Shown one piece after another: positions 1 through 9,062 of a stretch of DNA of 64,000 bases. A program made the translations under genes and the position numbers. Below the pieces are notes generated by a model. That model worked only from the letters and a program-made list of their open reading frames with translations, made no database searches and was not told the DNA's origin. Source of the DNA: a virus; IMG/VR virus record IMGVR_UViG_3300010885_047252, positions 23,761 to 87,760 of that record; one strand, written 5' to 3'. Each line of letters opens with the position of its first letter. The first letter of the stretch is position 1.

Positions 1-1471
1 TCATATCACGTTCTTTATTCCAAAGAATATTACGCATATGAGGAGCAGCCTTTATCACGTCAGAAGTATTCAACTGACGGTGTTCTGCAGAAACAATATT
101 AAATTTAACTTCTTTAACTAAAGATTTAATCTCAGCACCAGTAAAATACTTGGTAGCTTCTGCTATAGCATCATAGTTAAATCCATCTTCAGGAAGATAA
201 ATTTTAATAATCTCTACACGCTCTTCAATAGAGGGTAGACCAACAAAGAATATTTTATCAAATCGTTCTGCACGAAGCATCTCTGGCTTAAGGTGGTTCA
301 GCTGATTAGCAGCACACATTAAGAATACATCGTTAGGAAGCTCTTGAAGGCCCGTAAGAAACTCACCATGAACACGATCGGTAGTACCACCGTCTACGTG
401 AGATGAGCTTTGACCACCAGACATGTCACGACCAAACTCGTCAATCCAAACACAAAGTGGAGCCATAACTTTAATTTGTTGAAAGACTGCACGCATGTTT
501 TGCTCTGACTGACCAATGAATGAATTCATTACTTGACTCACGCCAGTGCGAGCTAGGTCTAAGCCAAGAGCACTAGCAGTAGCCTCGCATATAGCAGACT
601 TGCCAGTGCCAGGTATGCCAACAGTTAGCATACGACGAATAGGTTGAATGCCAAACTTTTCGGCTTCTTGGGGATTGTTCCAAAAATAAAGATTACGCAT
701 AATAACAGTTTTAATATTGTCAAGACCACCAATTTGGTCAAACGTAATCTTAGGCTTAATGATCTCAAGAATACCATTCTTTTTAACATTAAGCATTTTA
801 GCTTCGTAAACATAAGCAGAATCAATAGTGCCTTTATCAAGAATAGACATAAGACACAAATTAATGAATTTAGATTCACTCAATCCAAGGCCAGCATTAG
901 CAATCTCTTTAGCTTTTGCAGAATCAATAACTTCGCCATTAGTAGAAACATGTATGTGATGAAGTATTTCATGAAGCTCATGAATAGTAGGATAAAGATC
1001 TTCGTGAACATAGAACATGTGTGCAATAGGCTCAGGGACTGGAGCAGCAGACAATACAATCATTTGAAGAGGCATTGAGTTAAGATCATCATTCTTAAAA
1101 GAAGAACGATATTGAGAATGTAATGAAGAAATCAATCCTGCAAACTGAACAGAAAATTCAGCAGGGTCTCCAACAAGATGATGGATAAATGTTTTAGATT
1201 TGTTTTTAGTTTCTTCTGAGTTTAACATATAGTCAAAAGAAAGACTAAGGTCAGAAGTAGTTTTAACTATCTTCTCACCTGGAATTTCTGGATGATCAAT
1301 AGAAACAAGAATTGGTTTCCATTTGCCGTCTACGTACTTAGAGAAGCCTTCGTGATTAATAGTAAAGTATTCTCTTTTGGCATAAGAAGTAATATTTTCT
1401 TCTAGGCGATACGGGTCAGTAGTCTTAACCCATATCGCTGGAATGCCCAATTGTATTTGCTGAAAAAGCAC
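1..1471 (-). CDS. AAA+ ATPase (Ycf46/FtsH-like), 3' end beyond window
   Basis: Partial gene of at least 490 codons that runs off the left edge. I chose the GTG start because GGAG lies five bases upstream and no ATG occurs near the N-terminus. Residues 1-240 are an unrecognised N-terminal region. The ATPase module follows: Walker A GIPGTGKS (about 285-292), Walker B WIDEFG (about 343-348) and an SRH-like segment AANQLNHLKPEMLRAERFD. AAA proteins of this type are hexameric unfoldases or remodellers. It follows the ubiquitin-like cassette on the same strand, but an intrinsic terminator lies between them, so joint transcription is uncertain. A role in unfolding Ubl-tagged targets is only inferred. 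Confidence 0.88.
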   Translation of the reverse strand, partial: MLFQQIQLGIPAIWVKTTDPYRLEENITSYAKREYFTINHEGFSKYVDGKWKPILVSIDHPEIPGEKIVKTTSDLSLSFDYMLNSEETKNKSKTFIHHLVGDPAEFSVQFAGLISSLHSQYRSSFKNDDLNSMPLQMIVLSAAPVPEPIAHMFYVHEDLYPTIHELHEILHHIHVSTNGEVIDSAKAKEIANAGLGLSESKFINLCLMSILDKGTIDSAYVYEAKMLNVKKNGILEIIKPKITFDQIGGLDNIKTVIMRNLYFWNNPQEAEKFGIQPIRRMLTVGIPGTGKSAICEATASALGLDLARTGVSQVMNSFIGQSEQNMRAVFQQIKVMAPLCVWIDEFGRDMSGGQSSSHVDGGTTDRVHGEFLTGLQELPNDVFLMCAANQLNHLKPEMLRAERFDKIFFVGLPSIEERVEIIKIYLPEDGFNYDAIAEATKYFTGAEIKSLVKEVKFNIVSAEHRQLNTSDVIKAAPHMRNILWNKERDM

Positions 1472-1510
1472 TTTTGCTCCGTTTATATAATTATAAAATA
1501 ATCTATAGCC

Positions 1511-1570
1511 TTTATAAAAAAGACAATGTTGTGGGGGAGAGTATGAATTTTAGCTCAAAATCTCCCCCAC
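1511..1570 (-). terminator. Intrinsic terminator after the Ubl gene
   Basis: Perfect 10-bp arms, GTGGGGGAGA and TCTCCCCCAC, with a 20-base loop. On the minus strand a TCTTTTTT tract follows about 10 bases after the stem. It would end or attenuate transcription between the Ubl gene and the AAA+ gene. Confidence 0.75.
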
Positions 1571-1593
1571 GATCTTGTGGGGTACTAAATAAA

Positions 1594-1845
1594 TTAGCCC
1601 TTTTCGCCAGCACGGCGATGAAATTCAACATTGTCGTTAGCTTGAATGACATAGCTTTCGTCAAGCTTGTCTTTGCCCTTGTAAGCAATTGCGTCAGAGC
1701 TGATGCCCCAGAGCTTGCTGAACTGCTCACGTACTTCAGCAACTGTTTTACCAGAAACTGGAGCTGGCTGATTATAAACTCCGTAACGAACGTTAGCTAC
1801 GCTACTTGATGATTGTGGGTTATTTTGGTTAGATGTAAGTTCCAT
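1594..1845 (-). CDS. Ubiquitin-like protein (PRTRC-C/Ubl type)
   Basis: 83-aa protein. A Ser/Asn-rich N-terminal tail of about 17 residues precedes a compact beta-grasp-like region with TVAEVREQF, an ISSDAIAYKGK turn and the closing strand NVEFHRRAGEKG. A Ubl that ends near a Gly right after the last strand is typical of small bacterial ubiquitin-like modifiers beside E1 and JAB genes. It ends in a single Gly, not Gly-Gly. RBS GGAGAAG is well placed. It is the last gene of the operon, 13 bases after the E1 gene. Fold and role are inferred from the motif and neighbours; conjugation has not been shown. Confidence 0.75.
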   Translation of the reverse strand: MELTSNQNNPQSSSSVANVRYGVYNQPAPVSGKTVAEVREQFSKLWGISSDAIAYKGKDKLDESYVIQANDNVEFHRRAGEKG

Positions 1846-1858
1846 TTTACTTCTCCGT

Positions 1859-2605
1859 CTATATTGATATTAATGTGTTGACCATACGGTTGTATGGTTG
1901 AGCCATGCCCAATCCAAGATCAAAGTAGATCTCTGATTGTTCAGGATTTTGATTGGAAACAAGCGTGTGCTGGATCCGACCAAGAATAAATGCAGCAACT
2001 GCCATATTAGTTGCTAAGATTTGAGTTCCACCTTCGACCTCTGCGCGTTCTTGGCAAGACATCTCGCCAGGATTACGATCAGGTGGGTTCTGGTATTCAG
2101 GATGTGTCTCTACTGGATGTGCAGTGACATCTTGTCCATTGCGACGCTGATAATGATAAAGACTACCAAATAGGTTATCGTCATTACCACCAGTAAAAAC
2201 ATCTACGTTGTCGAGCTTTGAGGCTGCATCGAAAAGAATTTTACGAGCAGAGAAGTTATCAACAACAGCAAGGACTATGTCACCTTCAGTAATTAACTGA
2301 GAAGCTTTAATTTTGCCAGCTTCTTCATCAACATCAGGATGATCATCAGAAACAACCCACTTAGGGATTGGAATGATCATAGTGCTACTAAACTGTTTAG
2401 AAAGCTCTAAAGCTTTAACAGAAGCTTTATTGCCCATCTGACTAAAGTCTTGACGTTCAAGGTTCTTAGCTTCATAGTGATCACCATCAACGATGATCAA
2501 AGCAGAACCAGGAAACTTCCACTCAAGAAGTCTAACGACTCCTGATGCAAGCCAAGTGCCGATACCACCAGCACCGACCATTACAACTCTTTTAGGATTA
2601 CTCAT
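1859..2605 (-). CDS. E1-like ThiF-family adenylating enzyme
   Basis: 248 aa, single ThiF/MoeB domain. It has the nucleotide-binding GAGGIG (11-16), Asp40 in VDGD, NLERQ (48-52), Asp116 in VVDN and a candidate catalytic Cys184 in EMSCQERAE, followed by GGTQILATN. This last segment resembles the PRTRC-type ThiF proteins. Members adenylate the C-terminus of a Ubl and usually pass it to a cysteine. The ATG sits inside the last codons of the JAMM gene (8-base overlap), which implies translational coupling. One in-frame CGG (Arg, in LGRIQH) shows that CGG is a sense codon in this genome. Confidence 0.88.
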   Translation of the reverse strand: MSNPKRVVMVGAGGIGTWLASGVVRLLEWKFPGSALIIVDGDHYEAKNLERQDFSQMGNKASVKALELSKQFSSTMIIPIPKWVVSDDHPDVDEEAGKIKASQLITEGDIVLAVVDNFSARKILFDAASKLDNVDVFTGGNDDNLFGSLYHYQRRNGQDVTAHPVETHPEYQNPPDRNPGEMSCQERAEVEGGTQILATNMAVAAFILGRIQHTLVSNQNPEQSEIYFDLGLGMAQPYNRMVNTLISI

Positions 2606-4226
2606 AATATGAACCTTCGTATGCTATGTTAGAGAATGGTGAAAAATCTTTACATTCTTTAATGGGATTTTGAATTGGTGTTTTTGTAGAGGCAAACTCT
2701 AAGATAGACTTAAAGTATGGCTCACAACTCTTTGAATAATAATATTCACAATTAAGACATCCAGCATTTCTGTCATAGACATCATATGGATGAGCCTGAT
2801 CAAAATCCATAACATCAGAGTAAAGGACAGTGTTAAGACAGATGCACCTATATGCATCTTCTACAGGAATATTACAGCAAACTGTAAATCCTTCGTCAAA
2901 TCCCTGATAATAAAAATTATCAAGCTCTTCAATTTCAATTTGAGAATCAGTAATTAAATTGGGAATATAATCATCAGACTTATCAGCTATGCGCAAAAGA
3001 GCGTCTTCACTGTTATCATTTTTAATCCAAAGATAATAATTAACATTTGGATCTTTTTTGCGTTCACGAAGATATCGAGCACCAGACATCAATATTTCTG
3101 AATAAGAAGATTGAAGATCGCACATTAGAATGTCGCAATTAGGACAAATATTAACAAGCATTTCAGCAAGAGTAAAAGGATAAGAACAGGATAAACATTC
3201 TGCATCTTTATCAGAATAATCAACTTCAGCTATAATAATGTACGGATCAACGTCTTTTAGTTCAGGAAGCTCCTGAAGCCGAGAGTCTCCCTTAATCGTA
3301 CCAGCTGGCGTATAGACCCGCTGTTGAGTTGCTGGCTGGAGTGGCGTAGACTGTGCCACCTGAGTAACCGAACCCCCCGCTATAGGGGGGAGTACTTTTT
3401 TTACTTTATCAGTCCAAGCAACAACCTCTGGATCAGGGTCTTTGGTTATTGTGAACGATTCAAAAACATCTTCAGGCTTAAGAGTATAGGCTGTTCCAGC
3501 CATCTGAAGCTCGATGTGATACTGAGTTGCGCCGTTGTTAACAGAAGATTGCCAACCATAGGTTATATGGACACCATCAAAGTCTGCTTGGTCAGCATGG
3601 TCGGTCCCAGAGGCATATGCTGCCATCTTAGGATGACTATGGACAGAGCCAACAATGAGTACATGATCTGGCTTCTGATCTACAATGCTATCGGCTTCAT
3701 ACTTACAGTGAACTGAAGTATTAGTTTGCTCAGGGACTAGGACTCCCCAACCTTGAGAAGTGCCTTCAAAGTTTGGATCAAAGGTCAATAGAACAATAGA
3801 TTCAGTACCGTGCTGAGCATCGACAAGTCGGAAGAACTCATCAAGCTTATCTATAATTACTTTAGGAATTGGAGGAAGAGAATACTCTGCCTCAACACGA
3901 ACTGCTTCAAAGTCGTAAATGTCTTCGTTTTCAACTACGCTTACAGAACGACCAACAAAGTTATTAACAACTTTTACAATGCTGCTATTGTAGTCAGTAA
4001 CAGTTTCGGTCCAAGGTGCAACGTAAGGATTAGTTTTAGCCTTGTGCTCGACCTTGCGACTTTCTGCAACGTTACATATGAGATAATAAATATTGAATCC
4101 GAGGAATTCAATTTCTTCCTCAATGTTTTCCCTGTTAGCCATGAAGCAGGGGACTCCAGATTTAGTCCAGAAGTAAGTTAGATCTTCTAACTTAACATCC
4201 ATGTATGTTATATTTTCAGTGTCCAT
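2598..4226 (-). CDS. JAMM/JAB metalloprotease with zinc-ribbon tail (PRTRC-A-like)
   Basis: 542 aa. The JAMM zinc site is complete: Glu142 (TESIVLL), His196-x-His198-Pro (HSHP), Ser206 and Asp209 (SGTDHAD). JAB peptidases remove or trim Ubl C-termini. The first 120 residues are an unrecognised beta-rich region. The C-terminal third holds CLSC...CPNC and CLNC/C pairs that look like zinc ribbons. RBS GGAG is upstream. Gene order JAMM-E1-Ubl with overlaps supports function as the protease of this Ubl system; the substrate is unknown. Confidence 0.87.
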   Translation of the reverse strand: MDTENITYMDVKLEDLTYFWTKSGVPCFMANRENIEEEIEFLGFNIYYLICNVAESRKVEHKAKTNPYVAPWTETVTDYNSSIVKVVNNFVGRSVSVVENEDIYDFEAVRVEAEYSLPPIPKVIIDKLDEFFRLVDAQHGTESIVLLTFDPNFEGTSQGWGVLVPEQTNTSVHCKYEADSIVDQKPDHVLIVGSVHSHPKMAAYASGTDHADQADFDGVHITYGWQSSVNNGATQYHIELQMAGTAYTLKPEDVFESFTITKDPDPEVVAWTDKVKKVLPPIAGGSVTQVAQSTPLQPATQQRVYTPAGTIKGDSRLQELPELKDVDPYIIIAEVDYSDKDAECLSCSYPFTLAEMLVNICPNCDILMCDLQSSYSEILMSGARYLRERKKDPNVNYYLWIKNDNSEDALLRIADKSDDYIPNLITDSQIEIEELDNFYYQGFDEGFTVCCNIPVEDAYRCICLNTVLYSDVMDFDQAHPYDVYDRNAGCLNCEYYYSKSCEPYFKSILEFASTKTPIQNPIKECKDFSPFSNIAYEGSYYE

Positions 4227-4267
4227 TAATATCTCCGATATATTTGGGTTCAGTGTTTTGTATTGAA

Positions 4268-6103
4268 TTAAAAGGGATCATCGCCAAGTGGTTGGACATT
4301 AATAGAATTAATGCCAGGATAAAGTTTGTGTTTTGCAACTATTTCAACAAAAGCTGGAATATTAGGCTCAAAGTGTGCAACCATCATTCCACCGCTATTT
4401 TCAGTTACATTTCCTAAGCAGCCACCACAGCAAGCTGTAACGGCTAAGGAAACAGAATCATCAAATGAATCAATTGGAGTAGGAGTGCAAGAACCAAATT
4501 GGGTTTGTGCTTTATCTTTAATTAAGCCACAAGGGCAAACAAAGAAGTTAGGAGCACAAGAATCGCAGAATGAAACATATTCTGAAGTAGAGTTATTTGG
4601 ATCATCAATGTTAATATCTACTGTCTTCAATGTAGGATAAACAGATTGCCATCCAGTAGATGTAACAACAAGTTTATGACACGAAAGACATTCAGCAGTA
4701 TCAAGTTCATTTTGTACTATATCTTTAGTAAAGCAAGTTGGACAAACTAAAGACAAGTCTTGAAGTCTATGGAATTTAGCTTGAACAGTATGAAGCTGCA
4801 TGATCCCATTGCCACTCATTGCATACTCATCATCACAAGAAGAGCATTCAATGATTGTATCGTGAGCAGTATGGTACCAAGAATCAGTAGACTCTATGTA
4901 TACAACGTTGTCATCTTCTTGATTGTAATACTTTTCGACAGAAGGAATAAGAACATAGTGACTCTCTAAGCAGTAAAGACAAAGAGAGTTATCGTGTGCA
5001 TCCCAAACAGGATCTTCTTCTGTCATTATTTCCTCACAATGGTTGCAAATCCATGTGTTCTCATCTTCGCTCTCATCTTCATTATTAGCAACCCAGAGCT
5101 TAGAAGTATCAAGGGTTGCAGAACCATTTTGTTCACGATGGGCTATAGTAAAATCATAAGGATTATCTTTGTTCTGATGAGTATATGTTACTGGAGCAGA
5201 AGCAAAAGAAGCTTTAATAAAAGTAGCAATTTCAGAATTTTTAAGTTCCATATCAGAACGAGAAATCTTATTGTACATTTTGGTGTGTTCACCGTCAGAA
5301 TAGTATGCTTGATAGTTGCCAAGCATAGCCATAGCAAGAGTTAATGGAACTCCATTGTCATCATGTTGACCTTGATCGTCCATATCTTTTACTTTAACAG
5401 GAATTAAAAGATCAGAATCTAAAGTCCAATTGTAGCCATCTTCGGCTGACCTAGTTTGCCATACAGATGGATCCCAGAAGTATTCTGGTTTGCCAGCTTT
5501 TTGATAAAAGCGAGCACCGTCAGTTTCTGACATATTGGCATCGTTGTATGTTTCAACACCAGAGCAGCGTTCAATAAAGCGACTGATCTTTTCGTTGAAA
5601 GGAAGGGCTGACCAATCATCTTTAAGATACAAGCATATCCAACCTACAGCATTGCCACGGTAACCTTTGCAGTTAATGTTTGGAAGATTAACATGATAGA
5701 GTTGATTATCAGGAGAGGTAATTGGAACTGGCGAATAAAACATTTTTGCGCCAAGAAGGTTACCATTTTTAAAGTCACCAACTACAATTCGATAAGGCTG
5801 AGCAACATAGTATGCTTTAGCACTAGAGTCACCTTCGTATGAACCCCAGTTAAGGTGATACATGCCAGGCTTATGTTGGGTAACAACTTGAGTATGAGGG
5901 CCAGCTGTTCTAATGGCTAGAACGCCAGTCCCATCAAGAGGCATGAGGCCTGTATCAAAAGAAGCATACTGTGAAAAGTTTTTATAAAAAGATACAATAT
6001 CTTTATCTGTGACATGGTCAAGGTTAAAAGATTTAACAGTTGAACGAACAGTGAAAGCACCTTCCTCTGTAGCAACGAGTGAGTAGTTAAAAGTATCAGA
6101 CAT
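4268..6103 (-). CDS. PRTRC-B/E2-like protein with zinc-knuckle C-terminus
   Basis: 611 aa. Residues 50-190 (GLMPLDGTG, HVNLPNINCKG, GWICLYLKD) resemble the PRTRC protein B family, which is considered an E2/UBC-fold relative; Cys145 and Cys157 are candidate thioester cysteines. Residues 350-530 carry CxxC pairs in series (353/356 with 375/378; 420/423 with 454/457; 472/475 with 513/516), as in zinc ribbons or RING-like domains. It ends GDDPF. It overlaps the upstream gene by ATGTCTGA, so it is coupled. The E2 assignment rests on motif resemblance plus neighbours and is moderate. Confidence 0.6.
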   Translation of the reverse strand: MSDTFNYSLVATEEGAFTVRSTVKSFNLDHVTDKDIVSFYKNFSQYASFDTGLMPLDGTGVLAIRTAGPHTQVVTQHKPGMYHLNWGSYEGDSSAKAYYVAQPYRIVVGDFKNGNLLGAKMFYSPVPITSPDNQLYHVNLPNINCKGYRGNAVGWICLYLKDDWSALPFNEKISRFIERCSGVETYNDANMSETDGARFYQKAGKPEYFWDPSVWQTRSAEDGYNWTLDSDLLIPVKVKDMDDQGQHDDNGVPLTLAMAMLGNYQAYYSDGEHTKMYNKISRSDMELKNSEIATFIKASFASAPVTYTHQNKDNPYDFTIAHREQNGSATLDTSKLWVANNEDESEDENTWICNHCEEIMTEEDPVWDAHDNSLCLYCLESHYVLIPSVEKYYNQEDDNVVYIESTDSWYHTAHDTIIECSSCDDEYAMSGNGIMQLHTVQAKFHRLQDLSLVCPTCFTKDIVQNELDTAECLSCHKLVVTSTGWQSVYPTLKTVDINIDDPNNSTSEYVSFCDSCAPNFFVCPCGLIKDKAQTQFGSCTPTPIDSFDDSVSLAVTACCGGCLGNVTENSGGMMVAHFEPNIPAFVEIVAKHKLYPGINSINVQPLGDDPF

Positions 6104-6494
6104 CTAAGTCTCCTAATATATTATCTAATTCTAAATCTAAGTTTACAGAAAAATCTCCAAAGGTTAAAGCAAACCAATTGGGATCTTTTTCAGCAAGTTC
6201 AATAATCTTAAGCTTGGGAAGAAGGTCATTACGAGCTTCAATAAGATCGGCAACACGGTCTAAGGCTTTGCCAACTTTTTTCAGATCTTCACGATTCTCA
6301 CTGATATTAAGAATGAACTTAATAACAGGCATATCCTCTAAAGTAAAATGATCTACAATTTTATCAATTCGATCATTGAGTATGCTAAGGTGGTTTTCTA
6401 TTTCTTTCTTGACGTGCTTTGAGGAGTCAAGATTAAAATAAAAAGAATTTAAAGATTTGGAAGAAGATGGTATCTTCTCAGGATATATGTCCAT
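6096..6494 (-). CDS. Hypothetical helical protein, first gene of Ubl operon
   Basis: 132 aa, not recognised. Charged and mostly helical in character (KKEIENHLSILNDRIDKIV, then REDLKKVGKALDRVADLIE), no cysteine, acidic end. Its stop overlaps the start of the E2-like gene, so it is probably made in fixed ratio with it. It could be an adaptor of the conjugation cassette, but that is inference from position only. Confidence 0.7.
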   Translation of the reverse strand: MDIYPEKIPSSSKSLNSFYFNLDSSKHVKKEIENHLSILNDRIDKIVDHFTLEDMPVIKFILNISENREDLKKVGKALDRVADLIEARNDLLPKLKIIELAEKDPNWFALTFGDFSVNLDLELDNILGDLDV

Positions 6495-6507
6495 AATTTA
6501 CCTTTTA

Positions 6508-6903
6508 TTAGTATGGATTCATAACAGAAATTAATTCTTCAGTGTTAGAATATTTTTTTATAAGTAAGTCTAATTGTGTAGACCAAGTTTTAGTATTAAG
6601 GCCTTGTTGTGCAGCTATATTTAAAATGTATTTAAAATATGTTTTTCTCTGTTTTGGAGTTAATCCACCCCAAAGACCATAAGCTTCTTGGTTAACCAAA
6701 GAAGTGTAAAGGCAATAGAATTGAACTGGGCAACCTTGACAGTATCTCTTAGAAAGTGAACGCAGTATAGATTCTTTAGTATGAAAAAAATCTTCAATCT
6801 CAGAAGTAGAAAGACAAGAAGCTTTATCTTTCCAAGATGCTATAGAAGTATTTACATACTGTTGATGATGAATATATTCTTGAGTAACTTTTATTAAAGT
6901 CAC
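6508..6903 (-). CDS. WhiB-family [4Fe-4S] transcription regulator
   Basis: 131 aa. Cys in KASCLST, then CQGCPVQFYC (CxxC plus Cys) and the turn GLWGGLTPKQR give the four-cysteine cluster site and the G[VI]WGG motif of WhiB-like proteins, which are restricted to actinobacteria and their phages. They bind sigma factor and alter promoter choice. The GTG start overlaps the upstream stop (GTGA). An N-terminal extension of about 25 residues precedes the first cysteine. Confidence 0.85.
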   Translation of the reverse strand: MTLIKVTQEYIHHQQYVNTSIASWKDKASCLSTSEIEDFFHTKESILRSLSKRYCQGCPVQFYCLYTSLVNQEAYGLWGGLTPKQRKTYFKYILNIAAQQGLNTKTWSTQLDLLIKKYSNTEELISVMNPY

Positions 6904-7559
6904 GACTTATATCCATGACCATTAGATTTTCTAATGTTAGCAAATATGCTGTTGATATATGTGTCAGAAGAAAGGTAGTCTTTTGCTGAACCAGTGTGCT
7001 GTTCAATAAGGGCAGAACTTGGTTCACGATTACATAGAGAACAAACTTTTTTATAAAGTTCAATACTGTCAATAATGACAAAGTTTAAGATCTTACGCAT
7101 TGAATGAAAGTATGTAGATACAAATCTTTCATCCATTTCAATCTTAAATATCTCAGAAATTTTCTTAAAAATATCTTCATCAGTTTGTTCTGTTATTGCG
7201 TTAACAAAATCAATAATTAACATTCTCCGAAAAATAGACTCCTCAAGAATGTCACAATAAAGATTGTATTGAAAGTTTCCGTCAGTAAGAGAATTTAAAG
7301 TATTAAAAGTTGTGCGGGCATAGGCATTTGTTTGAAATATAAAAGTATTGGCACTTTCATAAAGAGTTAATGCTAGCTTAGACCGCATTAACATAGAGCC
7401 AATCTTCTCTTCATCTATATCTGCACTCTCAATTATAGAACGAAAGTCGTCTAAAGAAGAAGCGGTAGTAGAAGTATTAGGAAGTTTAATGGATGGTGGA
7501 ATAGATGATGTCTCAGAAAAGAGGTCGTCATCGTTATCCGACAGGTGGTTAAAAGACAT
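6900..7559 (-). CDS. Hypothetical protein with one CxxC
   Basis: 219 aa, not recognised. Acidic Ser/Thr-rich N-terminus (about 45 residues), long helical middle, and CSLC near residue 172. Coupled to the downstream WhiB gene by a GTGA overlap. No membrane segment seen. Confidence 0.7.
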   Translation of the reverse strand: MSFNHLSDNDDDLFSETSSIPPSIKLPNTSTTASSLDDFRSIIESADIDEEKIGSMLMRSKLALTLYESANTFIFQTNAYARTTFNTLNSLTDGNFQYNLYCDILEESIFRRMLIIDFVNAITEQTDEDIFKKISEIFKIEMDERFVSTYFHSMRKILNFVIIDSIELYKKVCSLCNREPSSALIEQHTGSAKDYLSSDTYINSIFANIRKSNGHGYKS

Positions 7560-7605
7560 GGTTCTCCAATGTTATTTTGTCAGATTTTGATTTGAATATT
7601 TTTAG

Positions 7606-7679
7606 TACCGAGTACAGGAATTGAACCTGTTCAGGAAACTTATAAGGTTTCTTCCGTCATACCGTTCGGACCACTCGGC
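7606..7679 (-). tRNA. tRNA-Ile (anticodon UAU)
   Basis: Cloverleaf drawn by hand: acceptor GCCGAGT/ACTCGGT with a first G-U pair, D stem TCCG/CGGA, anticodon stem GAAAC/GTTTC with loop CTTATAA, T stem ACAGG/CCTGT with TTCAATT loop. No CCA encoded. UAU reads AUA, a codon that suits an AT-rich phage more than a GC-rich host. Confidence 0.85.
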
Positions 7680-7689
7680 TTGCAGCATT

Positions 7690-7987
7690 AATATACTACA
7701 AGCCACGTATTCGAAAATCTAATATCATAATATCCTTATTATAGCAGAGTAATTGACAACAGGCAATGGGGTCGATATGGGGACCACTAGGATCATTGCT
7801 TTTTCCGTCAGCAATTCAGTTGGCTTATTTCTGTGTTTTACCACGTAGTAAGATTGAATTTTCTAGCTGTTATCAAACTTATTGGTAACACTGTCGCTGT
7901 TACGTCCCAGTAAGCGCCGGTGTTACCAAATCAATTAACTAGCAGTCTTATCTACCAGCGTTAATAGACAAGGTTACTAGTTAAATC
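7690..7987 (-). other. Gene-free stretch with strong nested inverted repeats
   Basis: No plausible ORF. 10-bp arms TTGGTAACAC / GTGTTACCAA (about 7881-7928) enclose a smaller TTAC/GTAA stem; TTAACTAG / CTAGTTAA (about 7935-7984) forms a second stem. It lies right after a tRNA gene on the minus strand, so a structured RNA is plausible. I could not match it to a known RNA class. Confidence 0.4.
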
Positions 7988-8458
7988 TTAGTGGATTCTA
8001 AATCCACCACAGTTTTCAAGAAAGACTTGAAATTCTTTCATAAGATCTAAATCCATGCAGTACCATGAGAGAGATGTTTTAACCTTTAGAGTGCCACTAC
8101 AAGAGTTGCACTCTTGAGTTTTAACTGTGCCATCATCTTGAGGCCAGTCTCGAGTTCCTTTAGAATCGCAATATTTGCAATCCTCTAAAGGTATAGCTTC
8201 AATAGCTGCACGATAATCTGCAATATATTTTTCTATGATTCCTTTTTCTAAATCTTTTTTTAAAAGCTTAGAAAGAGCTGATGAATCTTTAGCGTTTAAT
8301 CCAGAACCAGAATTATCATGGGGAGATTCACACCTGCCACAAATAGCAGGATGAAGTTCTTCTAAGCAATTCCATAAAGGGTGCCAATACCAAACATTAG
8401 ACCGAAAGTATTCGCCCTGTTGATTCTTTGGCATTATGCCATAAACATCCATTCCCAT
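7988..8458 (-). CDS. Phage zinc protein with DnaJ-like knuckle
   Basis: 156 aa, opening MGMDVYG, then GEYFRSNVWYWHPLW, a pattern recurrent in phage hypothetical proteins. CGRC near residue 41 and CKYC...CNSC (about 95-121) make a DnaJ-type zinc module. Function unknown. Confidence 0.75.
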   Translation of the reverse strand: MGMDVYGIMPKNQQGEYFRSNVWYWHPLWNCLEELHPAICGRCESPHDNSGSGLNAKDSSALSKLLKKDLEKGIIEKYIADYRAAIEAIPLEDCKYCDSKGTRDWPQDDGTVKTQECNSCSGTLKVKTSLSWYCMDLDLMKEFQVFLENCGGFRIH

Positions 8459-8640
8459 AATTAATCCTTAAATAAATTTACTTAATGGTAAAGTATAACG
8501 TTCGTGAGTAGAACAATAGTTTGTAAAGTTGTATATAGAAAGAAGAGTGTTACAGTTAGTGTGGTGACACTGTCTTTTGGTATCTGAATGGTTGACCTTG
8601 GAAGGTCGATCTATTCTAGCTGTAACGTTTATCTTGTTGC
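8459..8640 (-). other. Non-coding segment with tRNA-like closing stem
   Basis: GTTACAG...CTGTAAC (about 8550-8625) encloses hairpins AGTGT/ACACT and GACCTT/AAGGTC. Looks like a small multi-stem RNA of about 76 bases, but there is no T-loop consensus and no anticodon arm, so it is not called a tRNA. Confidence 0.4.
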
Positions 8641-8904
8641 TCATAATGTGTAAGCATCTCCGTTTTGCTGTATTTTAGAATCTTCATAAGGAGCTACTAT
8701 ACGACGATAGAGCTCAAGCTTTGCACATTCTAATGCTCCAATGGCAGCATTAATGTTAGCATAATTCTTACCATGAGCAGTGATGTAATGATCAACTAGC
8801 TTGGTGATACAATAATTAAGATCACCAGCAGAATGAATCACTGTTGATTTAAATGTCAACCGTTGGTCAAAGAACTCACGGTCTTCTTGTTTAATGTAAG
8901 GCAT
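8641..8904 (-). CDS. Conserved phage protein (MPYIKQEDR family)
   Basis: 87 aa. The start is placed at MPYIKQEDRE, not at an upstream ATG, because this opening, the GDLNYCITKL core and the INAAIGALECAKLELYRR / APYEDSKI end form a pattern I know from many unannotated phage proteins. Helical, no signal or membrane segment. Function unknown. Confidence 0.8.
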   Translation of the reverse strand: MPYIKQEDREFFDQRLTFKSTVIHSAGDLNYCITKLVDHYITAHGKNYANINAAIGALECAKLELYRRIVAPYEDSKIQQNGDAYTL

Positions 8905-8905
8905 T

Positions 8906-9061
8906 TTATTGGTCCTGTTCTGGGTAATACCAATTTTTTGTAGGAGAATAAGCAATTCGAGAAGCAACATAAAAGATTAATATTGCAAAGAATTGTATGA
9001 ATAAAGATTCGGTTAACCCTATATAGAGTAACCAAATATACATAAAAATAGTTTTTAGCAT
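8906..9061 (-). CDS. Small membrane protein (weak)
   Basis: 51 aa if started at MLKTIF just after the tRNA; a longer reading would run through the tRNA gene and is rejected. One long hydrophobic stretch (WLLYIGLTES then FIQFFAILIFYVA). Stop abuts the next gene. No clear RBS. Confidence 0.4.
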   Translation of the reverse strand: MLKTIFMYIWLLYIGLTESLFIQFFAILIFYVASRIAYSPTKNWYYPEQDQ

Positions 9062-9062
9062 A

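Noticed and set aside
8548-8626. Fifth tRNA
   Set aside because: Seven-pair closing stem fits, but no T-loop consensus and no anticodon arm can be drawn on either strand.
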